Source: Xanthostigma xanthostigma | Lineage: Eukaryota > Arthropoda > Insecta > Raphidioptera > Raphidiidae | Direction of reading: 5' to 3' | Assembly (NCBI GenBank): GCA_963575645.1 | Contig: OY754466.1 | Location: 9,898,001 to 9,962,000, forward strand | Length of the DNA stretch: 64,000 bases | In this document: positions 43,410 through 54,280 of the stretch, in pieces | Layout: each line of letters begins with the position of its first letter | Position numbering within the stretch: position 1 is the first letter of the stretch | Notes under the pieces: generated by a model | Database searches by the model: none | Told to the model about the DNA's origin: nothing | The model's input: the letters and a program-made list of their open reading frames with translations, nothing else | Made by a program: the position numbers and the translations under genes

Positions 43410-44241
43410 TTGCACATACCGCTAAACTAGCGGTATGTGCTTTATTATCGCTTTGTGCGTCAGAGCTGACTTTCGTTCATATAAAAAGTTATATCTAAGT
43501 TAATTTCACACGAAATCCATTCAAATTGAAGCTTTTTGAAAAGAGGAGATTCTAATCTATACAATAGAACCATTTTTAAATCAATTTGAGTTCATAAATA
43601 CTATTAAAATTGTAATTTAAAATCACAAACAGCAGTTGTCGGTTGGTCTGTACGTATGTACGTACGTATGTACGTCACGACTCTACAGATCGCAATTTTG
43701 GTCGGATTGCCTTGGGTTATATTTTATTCACTTTGTTTACTATCAGACCAGAACCCTATTTAAATTCACTAAAATGTGTTCAGTAGTTTAATTTTTATAA
43801 ACAGTTTTATTTTTTATTATTTTTGACAGCTAATAGTTTAAAAACAATTTGTAAATATAGTGTAATCCATAAAACAAGTGCTACACTTGTATACCGTGAT
43901 AACACCACTACCGTATTAGGCCGCCGTGGCGCAATGGTTATGCCGTTGGATCCCCAAGGGCAAGGTCCTGGGTTCGATTCCTTACGAAACCATTGATATT
44001 TTTTTTCTTTTTTTTTCTTTTTATTTTGTTTTATTTTATTCCACTTGATATTAATTATATATTATATTATGTATAGTTCTTAATTTTTTTTATTTTTGCA
44101 AACTTAAAAAAAAAATTTTTTCAATTTATTTCTTTAAATTTTTAAATCTTTTTAAATTTATTAAAAATATTTTTTAATTGTTATTTTTTTATCATACAGT
44201 GGAAAACTTGCGGGATGTGCACTTTTGGTTTTGCCAACTAT
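43410..44241 (+). mobile_element. Hairpin-ended element with tRNA-like core, copy B
   Basis: It starts at the 29-nt hairpin GCACATACCGC...GCGGTATGTGC (43412-43440), followed by TTTATTATCGCTTTGTGCG. It ends GCGGGATGTGCACTTTTGG and GCCAACTAT. This is the complete reference copy, 832 bp. Short (GTAC/GTAT)n repeats sit at about 43650-43672. Confidence 0.75.
43919..43991 (+). pseudogene. tRNA-like sequence inside copy B
   Basis: Box A TGGCGCAATGG and box B GGTTCGATTCC are intact, but acceptor arms GGCCGCC and GAAACC do not pair. A T-rich run (TTTTTTTT and similar) follows about ten bases later and could terminate Pol III transcription. Confidence 0.6.
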
Positions 44242-44734
44242 TGTTTTAATTTATTTTTTGACCACAATGTTAAAAATAAAGTTATTAAAAAAAAGACCTT
44301 TTTACAATAATTTTTTGTTTAGTGTCATTGTTGTCATAACCTATAATCAGTAAATTGGAGACTTCAACTGCAAAAAGTGTCACTAAACAAAATGTGTCAT
44401 TTTATGTACCTATTCACTTACTTGCATTAATTTTTGTAGCAACTGTAATCAGTAAACTGTCGTTTAACAAAATGTGTCACTTTTTCACTTACAGCGACGT
44501 GCGTACCAAACAACTGCTTTGACACAATCAAAATAGTGTCGTTATATCAGTCATGACCATGGGCAATTCTTTCAAAATATAAAGTGACACTAGCTCAGTC
44601 TAGCGGAAGTAAGTGGGTTTATGAGCAAACGAAAATTTTCGTATAGTGACACTTTTGCAGTAAAACATGAATCTTACAAAAGGTGAAAAGTTAACTTTTT
44701 TATATAGTGTCACTATTGTTTTCAACGTGCGATG

Positions 44735-45484
44735 TGAGGATGTAACGAGAATACGTTTATGTCTGTTAATTGACTACTTGCATGATTTTTAGGGTTTTTA
44801 TACGTCAAAATAAAACTCTACGACTTAAAGATTGTATCCGCGTAGAATGTGGCCCAAGTTCATAACTACTGTGTCAATTTGAAACCCAAAGGAATGGTGA
44901 GACCTCTGGTGAGAAAAGCACCGAACTGTCCTAAGGGGGTGTTTGACAGGTAAACATTGATTTAGAAAAGCATGATGGGTAGCCTCCATCATGTTTTTCT
45001 AAATCAATGTTTACCCCCTTTACCCCATTTTATGTAGAATTTAGGTAATGAGCCGGCATTTTGTCACGATGCCCCAGGGCGGCACTTAGAGTAAATCCGG
45101 CCCTGTGTATAGTGGTCGTAAAATGGGTCATTGAACACTTTTTGTTTAAGCGCAAAGCTATAGAAAGAAAATTAGTTTTTTATTTTTTTGAAGTGAAAAC
45201 TTCTTTAGCGGCGTTGCACACTTTTATTTGTAATGGGTAAAAAATGTTAAACTCGCGTCAGGAAAAGTAAGAACTGGGTGAGACTCTCTAAGTGATAGTA
45301 ATTGCCAGATACTTTTTATACAATGTTAGACATCTAGCGTTGAAATATCGTACATAAAAATGCAATCTATGATACAAACCATTTTATTTGCCAATAAATA
45401 AACAATGCTTCTAAATGCAAAAAATTAAGACGTTAATATTCAAGTTTTCACTTCTGCCGGCACTCCCGGAGTGCAACCCGTCTT
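44735..45484. repeat. Unassigned stretch with one 28-bp-arm hairpin
   Basis: At 44952-45015 AAACATTGATTTAGAAAAGC and its complement form a hairpin around a short GTAG loop. Near 45068-45105 GCCCCAGGGCGGCACTTAG and AAATCCGGCCCTG resemble an hAT right end. No gene. Confidence 0.5.
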
Positions 45485-45640
45485 TTTTGACGTGATAACG
45501 TCTTATAAATTGATGAAACACCAGCTGCACACACGAAAAAGTGTAACGTTCCGCCTGACCCTAAATATGATATTCGAGCGGAATACGTTATCACGTAAAA
45601 CTATCGTCCGTAAACCGACTTTACAGACAACCATTTTTTT
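45485..45640 (+). mobile_element. ACGTGATAACGT element, single-repeat copy
   Basis: GACGTGATAACGTCTTATAA at the start, one GTGTAACGTTCCGCC unit, and ACGTTATCACGTAAAACTAT then CGACTTTACAGACAACCA at the end. It is collinear with 28709-28885. Confidence 0.7.
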
Positions 45641-45984
45641 TATGTTATTCTGCCACTTCGAAAAAATTGAAAATTTCCTGAGTATAGAGGAAAATAAAAG
45701 GCATTTTCTGACAAAATTTGGCCAGTGACACATTTCAAAACCGTGGTCAAATTATTTTCGGTTTTTTCTTTTTTCAAAAATTTTAATTTTAACCTTGAAC
45801 AACTTATGACGGAGTGAATTTATCGAAAAATCATAAGAGACCTTTTTGGTAGAGCGCTCAATTCCCTACTAAAATATCTATTGCTGTACGTTCATTTATT
45901 TCGGAGGAAAAAAATAACTGCCCAGTCTCATCCGAGTTGTCGCGATGTCGTGTCAACGTGCTTTGATTAAAAAAACCACAGATT
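45641..45984. other. Unassigned stretch
   Basis: AT-rich, no gene recognised. Confidence 0.3.
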
Positions 45985-46196
45985 CTCGCAACTGCCTGGC
46001 GATACTGGCCTCTTGATTGGTTCTTGCTCATACCTAGCAGCGGACCCAGCATGAAAAATAGCCCCTTTTCTAATTTTAAAATCTATCTTGTGAGCTAGCA
46101 GGCGAGCCCGCAGTGACGTCACTCCCAGCTTCGTACCCAGCCTACCGGCCTGCAGAAGTGCAAGCAGTGTTTCTAGCCTCGTGTGCAGCATACGGT
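45985..46196. mobile_element. Partial GGCCGCTGCACACGAG-family MITE
   Basis: GATTGGTTCTTGCTCATACC, AGCCCCTTTTCTAATTTTAA, GAGCCCGCAGTGACGTCAC and CTAGCCTCGTGTGCAGC match the right half of the element at 47486-47908. The terminal GGCC is lost. Confidence 0.6.
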
Positions 46197-46685
46197 GCGA
46201 GTTACTGCACTGCAGCTACTCGGATACTAGCTCGTAGCGTGTAAACCAACCATAACACACGAGGGGGACAGATGTAAAGAAAATCCAAAGTTATTTCGTG
46301 AAAACACTTGTCTATCAAAAATAGCCCAAGAACTAAATTCCCAATATGGCATCACTGTGTAAAACAGTACCCGTCTGTATGCATCTTATGTATTATGAGT
46401 TATGATGTAACATTTTGAACTGGTGGTTCGTGTAACGTTCACAGGGGATACAGAAAACTCGGAGCCACTTTCGGACGCAAGGCACACGAGAACTTGATAT
46501 GCAGCTTAAGTGTTCGCTGTGGCTACCGCTTCTATTTGTACAAGGGTCGTTCACACAGAAATTGTTTGATTACACACTGATCCAAACGTATATATAAAGA
46601 GTCTTTCATTAAGCGCTTCCTTTCTTTAAATTTAAATAAAACGACATTTTTTATTTGTTTGAAAGGCCTATCGATGCCATTATGT
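46197..46685. other. Unassigned stretch
   Basis: Slightly GC-richer than its neighbours (GGAGCCACTTTCGGACGC, 46462-46479). I could not define a gene or an element. Confidence 0.3.
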
Positions 46686-46940
46686 GTGAAGCTCGATCAT
46701 TATATCGATTGTTTCGCTCGAAGAGATCACTAAGTGGACCGATTTTTGTACACAGAGAGAGCCACAATTCAGATAAAGTAAGAAAGAAACAGCTCTGTGC
46801 CATTTCTCGTTACGTTATGTCATGAAGTTCAAAGTGAATACGAATTCGAGCGAAACATTCGGTATAATTATGATCGAGCTTCACCGCTCGATCGTACAAT
46901 TATATCTCATGTTCGCTCTCAAGATCACTAAGTAGAAGAT
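46686..46940. repeat. Inverted and direct repeats of GCTCGATCAT
   Basis: GTGAAGCTCGATCATTATAT and TTTCGCTCGAA (46686-46723) recur inverted at about 46844-46884. They recur a third time in direct orientation, decayed, at 46885-46932 (CTCGATCGTACAATTATAT, GATCACTAAGTAGAAG). Probably a foldback MITE with an adjacent decayed copy. Confidence 0.55.
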
Positions 46941-47485
46941 GTTTAAAGTTTTCTAACACAAGACAATGTTTGATAAATATCAAAACAGGACTGTTAATCT
47001 TCAAAAAACATAACTTAAAAAATCACTTTGAAAAACACTTTATTGGTGAAAAAATTTGAAACGAAAAAACGCTTTTTCATACTAGTATCAAAGCGTGGGT
47101 CATAAACTTTGTATTAGTTTATTATCCACATTTTATAGTTCTGAACTTTAATTAATTATTTTTTAGTCCCTATCTATATTTTTAAAAGTTACAAATATTT
47201 ATTGCACTCTTAATTTCAAATTCTTTATCCTCGCCTAAAAACTGAGCTCTCGACTCTATTTTTCAAACTAAAAGACCAATACGCAAAAAACTTGTCCAAG
47301 CAAAACGTTGAGAAAACTTTTTTTCAAAAAATTTGCTTGCAAAATCTCCAGTGTGATTTCCTAATCCTTCATCTGGCGTTTACCTGAACGCTTTAATTTA
47401 AAAAATAGCGTCGGGAGAGCTCTAACCGTGTTTAGGCTAAGGAAAAAGATTATTCATAATTTTTTTCGCTTCTGTTTCTGACTAA
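46941..47485. other. AT-rich stretch
   Basis: No gene or element ends recognised. Confidence 0.3.
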
Positions 47486-47908
47486 AGGCCGCTGCACACG
47501 AGGCTAGAAACGCTGCTAGATTCCTTGCTAGATTTAGATTTAGATGGTTTTCTTGATTGCTGCTAAGTGCTCGCTTCACACGAGACTATTTTTCAAGCGT
47601 GTTTTGTGGATAGATCTGCTGCGCGCGCAGTGACAGTTCGAATATAAACATTAAACACAGAGCAAAACGTGTCTGTTGTCTGGCAGAATGACGCCATGCG
47701 GGCGTTTGTTCAAGTGCCCACGTGAAGATACTGCTTCCTGATTGGTTCTTGCTCATACCTAGCAACAAATCTAGCAGGGAAAATAATCCCTGTTCTAATT
47801 TTAAAACCTATCTTCTGAGCTAGCAAGGCAGCCCGCAGCCCGCTTCGTACCCAGCCTACCGGCTAGCAGAACTCCTAGCAGCGTTTCTAGCCTCGTATGC
47901 AGCGGCCT
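47486..47908. mobile_element. MITE with 33-bp TIR (AGGCCGCTGCACACGAG)
   Basis: The left AGGCCGCTGCACACGAGG and CTAGAAACGCTGCTAG pair with the right arm over about 33 bp with one mismatch. This is the best-preserved member of the family seen at 1.7, 30.5 and 46.0 kb. No ORF and no clear target duplication. Confidence 0.75.
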
Positions 47909-48689
47909 CAATTCTGTAACCAGCTCTCTACCGAAACTGCACAATATCCGCGATCCATATAATTAGAGATCCGTGATATGCAGTCCGACGCACGTCGCCG
48001 GGCATTCGTCAGCACTGAGTACCTACTGTCACCGCACCGCCGCGCCACCAGTGCAGTGTAGTAACACTGTACTACACTATTGTACTCTGACATATAAAAC
48101 ACATATGGTCTGCATTTGCATAAAATATTTCTGTTTCGTTATACTGCCGAGTATATCCATAGTGTGTCTACGTACTACGCGGATAATATCCAATGATGTT
48201 TTACAAACACATTCCCTTGTTGAGTCACGTCTGCTACTGGCATAGAATATGCTCCAGCTCATCTCTCCTCTTCTCTCTTTCACTCGCTTTCCACGTAGAT
48301 TGAACCATCTCTCTCTCTCTATTTCGTGTTCTGGGCTAGTATCTCATTTTTTTCATTTTTATCATCGTGATCGTTTCGCTTTTTTTTGGTTTTCTGTAGC
48401 GCCCATTTAAGCAATTGTATAAACATGAAGGGTTGCACTATCATATTCAAGTCATGTGAAGAACACACCGTGTCAAGTAAAACAAAAATGATGTTTTAAA
48501 TTTTTTTAAAAACAATTTACATAATGCATTCAAATTCTATTTGGTTGAATTCATACCGAATAGGTTGAATTGATGCTGATACAGAAAATAATTTGATAGG
48601 AAGAATTTTTATCGAAATTACAGTTGATCTCAATTGTCGGCTCGCTGTGGCCTTGAGTAGCTCTATAGATACCTGGGACCCCACTGAAT
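47909..48689. other. Unassigned stretch, locally GC-richer
   Basis: 47940-48060 has elevated CG content (GTCCGACGCACGTCGCCGGG). No exon could be defined. A (CT)n run lies at about 48310-48320. Confidence 0.3.
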
Positions 48690-49055
48690 TAGTGAAGTGT
48701 CGCTCCTGAGCGAGTCGTTCATAATGAACGACTCTTTTTTTGTGAATGACTTACTCCGAGCGCCATTGCTCTGCGTGCTGAGCTATTCTGTACTGTTGCA
48801 TTCGCACATTTGCAGAGCGCACACAGCACAGGGCACAGAGACACTAATGAACTTTGCACGTAATGTTGAATGACACACTGTTTACAGTGACTTAAACCAT
48901 TCACATTGACGTCGTTGACAAAGATATAATATTGAATAAACATTATTATTGTTAAGCTTTTATTATACTTTATGACTCCTGAGCATGCATGATGACAGTT
49001 CACACCTCGTACTGCGTACTGTCTAGTGTCGCTCCTTTGAACGACTCGCTCAAGC
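48690..49055. mobile_element. hAT MITE (TAGTGATGTGTC family), truncated
   Basis: The left end TAGTGAAGTGTCGCTCC begins a copy collinear with 54281-54840, including AGCGCACACAGCACAGGGC and AACATTATTATTGTTAAGC. It has an internal deletion after TTATACTTTAT. The right TIR is absent. Confidence 0.75.
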
Positions 49056-49569
49056 TCGGAAACCAAAGAAGAATTGGAACAACATCGGCCGCGAGAGCCT
49101 ACACACTTGGATTAGTTTCTTTTCTTCAATGCAAAGGCATGATTGAGACCGTTTCTCGACAAACATTCTGGGAACAAATGTATCGCTTCATGTTCATATT
49201 GTTTGTTGATGTTAGCCTACCCTGTATTTTTGAGGTGAGATGCGAAATGTGTCCAAAGAAAGGCAGTTGGATAACATATCTTGGTAGATGAGTCGGCCGA
49301 TCAGAAACAGTCCGTTTCAGTGACGGATAACGTGAATAGGCCATTACGAGATTAATACGGCAAGTGAATACAAGTGAAATTGACAGAGCACCATTTCCGT
49401 GGATTACAAGAGAGGAAGCAGTCAGTTTATATAGAAAAAAGCTTTTTATAATAAACAAAGACGTTGCAAGAAAACAAATTGCAAGGGCGTGTATTACGGT
49501 ATACGATAAGCGGATTCAACTATTTGTTATACTGATACAGAAATTGTTATGTAAGGTAAAGTAACCGTC
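49056..49569. other. Unassigned, less AT-rich stretch
   Basis: Composition differs from the surrounding repeats and two frames stay open (a plus-strand frame of 66 residues with IDRAPFPWITREEAVSLY, and a minus-strand frame of 110). I recognise neither. It could be an exon or an unknown element ORF. Confidence 0.3.
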
Positions 49570-49652
49570 CAGCCCCGGATCTAGGGGAGGCAAACCGGGG
49601 CACTCGCCCCGGGTGGTAGTTTTTCCGGAGGCGCCAAAATCATGATATAATA

Positions 49653-49711
49653 TTTATTTATTTGAAGAGCTCTATTCAGACGTTAATCAAAGATTTGAAT
49701 TTATAATATAA
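49653..49711 (+). mobile_element. Very short Penelope-like 3' tail
   Basis: TTTATTTATTTGAAGAGCTC then CAGACGTTAATCAAAGATTT is the 3' end shared with 9.05, 31.57 and 52.12 kb. The sister host at 10.66 kb reads AAAATCATAATATAATATGG without it. Only the extreme 3' end was inserted. Confidence 0.6.
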
Positions 49712-49896
49712 TATGGTTGAAAACCACACCCAATCTGTCCTTTTTCCGATTTACTCAATCTGCTTGTTTTCTGACGGATTCCCGTTCACGAAAAATGCCA
49801 ACCATCATATATTTGTGAGTTTTTTTAAAAGTATTTTATCTCAAACACTGGAGCGAGAGGACGCCATTATCTGCCCCGGTTCGAAAAATTGTAGAT

Positions 49897-50360
49897 ATAA
49901 AACTTGATGTCAAAAATTGAATTTTAAAAAGCTTTCTGAATTTTTTTACTATGCTGTACAGTGAACAGTTCTAGCATTATTTTATACTTTTGAAAGATTA
50001 GATTTCACTAATAGATTCACATCAAAGTTCCCTCTAAGTTGCGCGGATGCACGGCCACGCACTAATTTTTCGAAAGATGCGCAGCTGTTCTTATATTCCG
50101 CGCGCAACTGTACACTGTGGATTTGGAAATAATAGGGTATTTTTGCACCATGTAAAAAAAAACGAATAATACATATTTTTGATAGATTTTGTAAAAAAGA
50201 AATGTTGATTTCTATTAATGCGCTATAAATTTTGTAATTCAATTTTTAGAATTGTATTTTTGAATCTGTTCTAAACGCTGTTCGCCATGTTGGATTCCGG
50301 CGTGACGTCACTTCGTCTGTAAACTAGCTACGTTTATGTTGGGCTGTGTATTATTTTGAA
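49897..50360. repeat. 464-bp insertion flanked by 38-bp direct repeats
   Basis: The insert is collinear with 41170-42126 (minus its hAT). The 38 bases at 49859-49896 (starting GGACGCCATTATCTG) are repeated without change at 50361-50398. The host hAT would normally contain this sequence once. The duplication is much longer than is usual for transposases. Confidence 0.8.
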
Positions 50361-50415
50361 GGACGCCATTATCTGCCCCGGTTCGAAAAATTGTAGATCC
50401 AAGGCTGTAACCGAT

Positions 50416-51053
50416 CTTTGGTCAACCAATTTTATCTTCGTCCTGGTCAATGCAATATTGCTCAATTCTCCGCGATTTAGTACGCTCTGCTTTTCTATCT
50501 ATCTATTATCTATATGTTATGTTTGTACCCGAACGAAGCCGGGCCAGGCCGCTAGTGTATAATATATAAAATAAATGTTTTTATAATTCACTTGAAAAAA
50601 TCCATTGCCTAGTCTTGATAGGCGATGACATAAAGTTGGGAGGATGTTTTTTATAGTCAATATATTTATGTATTTTCCCTCCCTTTCTCACTATTTATTT
50701 TAGTGATAGATAAGTTATATAGTCCCTTGGGTAGTTTCTCTGGTTGTATATATTGCGTAAACTAGGGTTTGGGCGGGCATTAGAACATTATATAGAATGC
50801 CCTTAAGGAACATCGTCTATTACACTTATTTTCCCCTTCTTTGTGGACATAAAACTTATGTATTTATTTGTCTTGTTTTTTATTTATTAAGGTAATTATA
50901 AAGGTATTAATAATTCGTTATCTATTAGAGTATTTTTTATAGTAGATTGTATTCCTAGTGTTATATTTAGGCGAGCAGTGACATTATGTTTGAAACGACT
51001 GCTATCGAATTTTAGCGCAGTCACACGAGTCGTAATATCACCAGATATATATT
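50416..51053. other. Unassigned stretch
   Basis: Contains TATCTATCTATTATCTATAT and GTACCCGAACGAAGCCGGGC at 50496-50545, the latter being the start of another lepidopteran LINE tail type. No gene. Confidence 0.4.
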
Positions 51054-51395
51054 ATACTAGCGGTCCCGCCCGGTTTCACCCGGATGCAAAAGAAGGAATG
51101 GGGGAGAGGGACATGAGTACGCACGTTCATCTTAGTTTACCAAGATGAATGTTGTGTCCAAATTTCATGATGATCGGAGTTACCGTTCAAAAGTTTTTGT
51201 CGGACGGACAAATTTTGAGTTATTATTTGCAACATTTTTCATTGATGCTCCGCACGTATTGGTCGTAGCGTGATATTATATAGTCTATAACCTTCCTCGA
51301 TAAATGGGCTATCCAACAAAAAAAAACAATTCAATTCGAACCAGTAGTTCCTGAGATTAGCGAGGTCAACCAAACAAACAAATATAGGTATATAT
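51054..51395 (+). mobile_element. RTE-type LINE 3' tail (family 1)
   Basis: From CTAGCGGTCCCGCCCGGTTT through GATGATCGGAGTTACCG and ATAAATGGGCTATCCAAC to GTCAACCAAACAAACAAAT. The final TTCAGCTTTATA segment is replaced by TATA-rich DNA. Confidence 0.75.
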
Positions 51396-52039
51396 ATATG
51401 TTTGCACCCTAATGGTTCGATTACGATTCTATTCCTATGCTCAGTATAAAATAAAAGTACAGACGGTAAACTTTTACAATGTGTTCAAAAATATAAAGTG
51501 TATTGTGGACCGGTAATAGTATCGCGTTAAACGACACAAAAATCGATCTTCATTTGCTGTCTTTCCGTCGTTGGGTGTCATTAAGGTCGGCCTCATACAT
51601 TAAAGCGGTTTGTTTTTTGGCCAGCATTAACGACTTTTTGTACTTGTGGCTGTGGTTCGTACATCTGTGACCTTCTATGCATTTTTTTACAACTTTCTCA
51701 TTCAGGAGAGTATGTTTTTGTACACCGGAAAACTTTAGGAAATGTATCGAACTTTTTGCCTTGTTTATTGCATCTAATGTATGTATACCGGGTGCCAGAA
51801 ACGATTAGACTTCGATTTTTCGTGACAAATAGTCGTTAAGCACGCAGATATCTACCTACATCTGTAAATAAAATATTATATGAGTAATTCGATTTCATTC
51901 GCTATTTTCGCTCATTGCTCATTCTACTTTGGTCGTAGCGTAATGAAATATATACAGTACGAGTAAAAAGTAGATAACTCATAAAATAGTTATGTTTAAA
52001 TAAATAAATCAAACCAATTTTTTTAGACTGTATATATAA
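51396..52039. other. Unassigned stretch
   Basis: No gene or element ends recognised. Confidence 0.35.
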
Positions 52040-52170
52040 ATAAATCAAACCATTTTTTTCAGACTGTATATTGACAAAAAAATATAAAATTATAATTCAA
52101 TATTTCAATCAATTGGTTGATAATTTTATTTATTTGAAGATTTCTATTCAGACGTTAATTTAAAATTTAG
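52040..52170 (+). mobile_element. Penelope-like 3' tail
   Basis: AGACTGTATATTGACAAAAA, AATTATAATTCAATATTTC and GTTGATAATTTTATTTATTT precede the terminal GACGTTAATTTAAAATTTAG. A stutter duplicates AAATAAATCAAACCA just before it (52007 and 52039). Confidence 0.5.
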
Positions 52171-52199
52171 TTATATTTATGTTGTTGATTTTTGTCGAT

Positions 52200-52990
52200 C
52201 ATGATACAGGTCAAACGGATAAACGGATTGAACCCAAAGGGAGGGGATATTTGATATGCAAATCTGAAGAGCCCTATTGTTTTTGGAAAAATCGGTGCAT
52301 GCGCAAAGGGAACGTTATTTTTTCTATTATAATGCTATATTCTTCATAACGGCTTATTATTCTATTTATTTGTTTAAAAGTTTTGTTAAAAATATTTTTT
52401 CTTCATACCTCGATCGAAAGTACGTACTTTCGCCCCTTATAGCAGGGACGAAAGTTTGACATTTACTTCCTGTTATTTATTATATTAAATGACAGCGGTA
52501 ACCCTAGTTACGAGTATAAATACACATGAGAAATTTTTTCCTCCCGCCGTTCTCACTAGGAGTAAATGTCAATCTTTCGTCCCTGCTTTCGAGCGGATAT
52601 GAAGAAAAATCGTATACACCACACGGGCCTTAAAGCCTTGGGCTCATGACGCGCAGGGCCGAAAATTCAACTTTTGGCCCTTGTGATGTAATATACTATT
52701 TTCTTAATTTTATAGTTTCGGAAATATTTTGAAAACGAAAAAATCAGCTGATCTTTTGCTCTATAGATCCGTCAGAAAGAAATTAGTTAAGCATTCTTTG
52801 ATTATTTTTACATGACGTGGAACATATTATCTAGGTAACCATGCCAACGAATAGCAAATATCATATATTTTAATACTAGCCATTACACCTTACGGCGTAC
52901 GCGATATCAGAATTTTTATGTTCTGTATTATACTTTGTCAATATTTTTGCAGTTGGAACGGCCCCGTCTCCCAATTGGCTGATTTTTTTT
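52200..52990. repeat. Dispersed ~0.5-kb repeat, interrupted copy
   Basis: Collinear with 21770-22290 on both sides of the 0.3-kb insertion at 52400-52706. Confidence 0.7.
52400..52706. mobile_element. Two-module foldback element, copy 2
   Basis: Module 1 has ends CTTCATACCTCGATCGAAAG and, reversed, CTTCATATCCGCTCGAAAG. Module 2 has GTATACACCACACGGGCC and GCCCTTGTGATGTAATATAC around a GCGCAGGGCC centre. It interrupts the dispersed repeat whose empty counterpart is at about 21975 (GTTTTGTTAAAAAAAATTTT then ACTTTATAGTTTCGG). Hence both modules inserted together. Confidence 0.75.
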
Positions 52991-53449
52991 TCATAACGCG
53001 TCAAAAGAAGTAAAACTTAAAGCATTTATTTGGCCAATTTTGTACTTAACATAGTTTGCTTCTGGGATACAGATATCAAAGATAATGACCTAGTTTTCTG
53101 AGACCACAGTATAACTGTCTGTATGACACCTTTTATTGTATTAAATAAGTAATTAGCTTCATTAGTTTATGTTAAAGTTGATCGTGCATTAACAAGTAGA
53201 GTATTCGTCGACAGTCAGTATAGGTAGCTATGTTTAACAGATAGTTGTAGTTTGCCATTACCACATACGTAAGTAGTTACCGCAATGTTCTGATGATAGT
53301 TGCAAATTATGCAAAAGTAGTTTGTTAAGTTTTGCAACACATTTCTTAGGTGTACTATATGTTGACTCTTGTTTTAGTTATATTTCATTTATGAATATTG
53401 ATACCAATTAGAATATGTTTAGTTCATTTTATTTTCTTGTATTTTTGTC
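52991..53449. other. AT-rich stretch
   Basis: No gene recognised. Confidence 0.3.
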
Positions 53450-53815
53450 AATAACTATAGCGGTCCCGCCCGGTTTCGCCCGGGTGCAAAAGAACGAATG
53501 GGGGAGGGACATGAGTACGCACGTTCATCTTCGTTTACCGAGATGAATGTTGTGTCCAAATTTCATGATGATCGGAGTTACCGTTCAAAAGTTTTTGTCG
53601 GACGGACAAATTTTGAGTTATATTTTTCATTGATGCTTCGCTCCTATTGCTCGTAGCGTGATATTATATAGCCTATAGCCTCCCTCGATAAATGGGCTAT
53701 CCAACAAAAAAAAAAACAATTCAATTCGAAATAGTAGTTCCTGAGATTAGCGCGTTAAACCAATCAACCAAACAAACAAACTCTTCAGCTTTATATATTA
53801 GTATAGATATATACA
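53450..53815 (+). mobile_element. RTE-type LINE 3' tail (family 1), full tail
   Basis: The most complete copy here: GCGGTCCCGCCCGGTTTCGC through ATAAATGGGCTATCCAAC to CTCTTCAGCTTTATATATTA and GTATAGATATATA. Confidence 0.8.
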
Positions 53816-54272
53816 GGTGTCCCATTTGAATTGATCACCCTGAATAACTTTTTCCAGTGACGTTAATTGCAAAAAGTTTCGGACAAAAGTTGTTTAGTTT
53901 AAAGAGGGACATCGTTTGGAGACAGATATACCACTCTTGCCTGCGCAGGGATGAAGGTGACTGACATTTTTAATAGGAAGACTTGTTTTTTATCACAAAT
54001 TATGATTTTTCGAGAAAAATTATTTGTCTGAAACATTTTTTTACCCGATGCCTCCCTCAACTTGCTATTAAATGAAGAATGTGTGTAAAGAGTAGGCATT
54101 AATGGACAATGTACCTCTACACACTGTGCACAAACAATCTATTTTTCTTAAACTATCCTAAGTATGCTATCGGGAAATTGGAACTTATTTTGATTTTTCA
54201 ATAACTGTTTAAAATTCAGCATATTTATTCGACTTATTACAAGTTCTCAAAAATTTGCTTGACTGTATTCGG
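53816..54272. other. Unassigned stretch
   Basis: CAGGTGTCCCATTTGAATTG near 53816 resembles a Tc1/mariner-type end, but no partner end was found. No gene. Confidence 0.3.
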
Positions 54273-54280
54273 CTACAGAA

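Larger units (their letters stand above)
43257..44734. mobile_element. MITE with CGCACGTTGAAAACAA ends and GTGACAC iterons
   Basis: The left end TCGCACGTTGAAAACAAAAG and the reversed right end TCGCACGTTGAAAACAATAG match, both followed by GTG. On the right side at least seven GTGACAC/GTGTCAC sites are spaced through 44321-44712. The hairpin-ended element copy B is nested in it. No ORF. Confidence 0.65.
49570..50407. mobile_element. hAT MITE (CAGCCCCGGATCTA family) with two insertions
   Basis: The left end CAGCCCCGGATCTAGG and the right end GATCCAAGGCTG correspond to the element at 10622-10809. The flanks TAACCGTC (49562-49569) and TAACCGAT (50408-50415) match at six of eight. It carries a ~60-bp Penelope-like tail near 49653 and a 464-bp insertion at 49897. 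Confidence 0.75.

Noticed and set aside
48719..49066. 115-residue minus-strand frame
   Set aside because: It lies within a truncated hAT MITE. A similar peptide arises from the sister copies at 17.9 and 54.3 kb because they share the repeat sequence, not because it is a gene.
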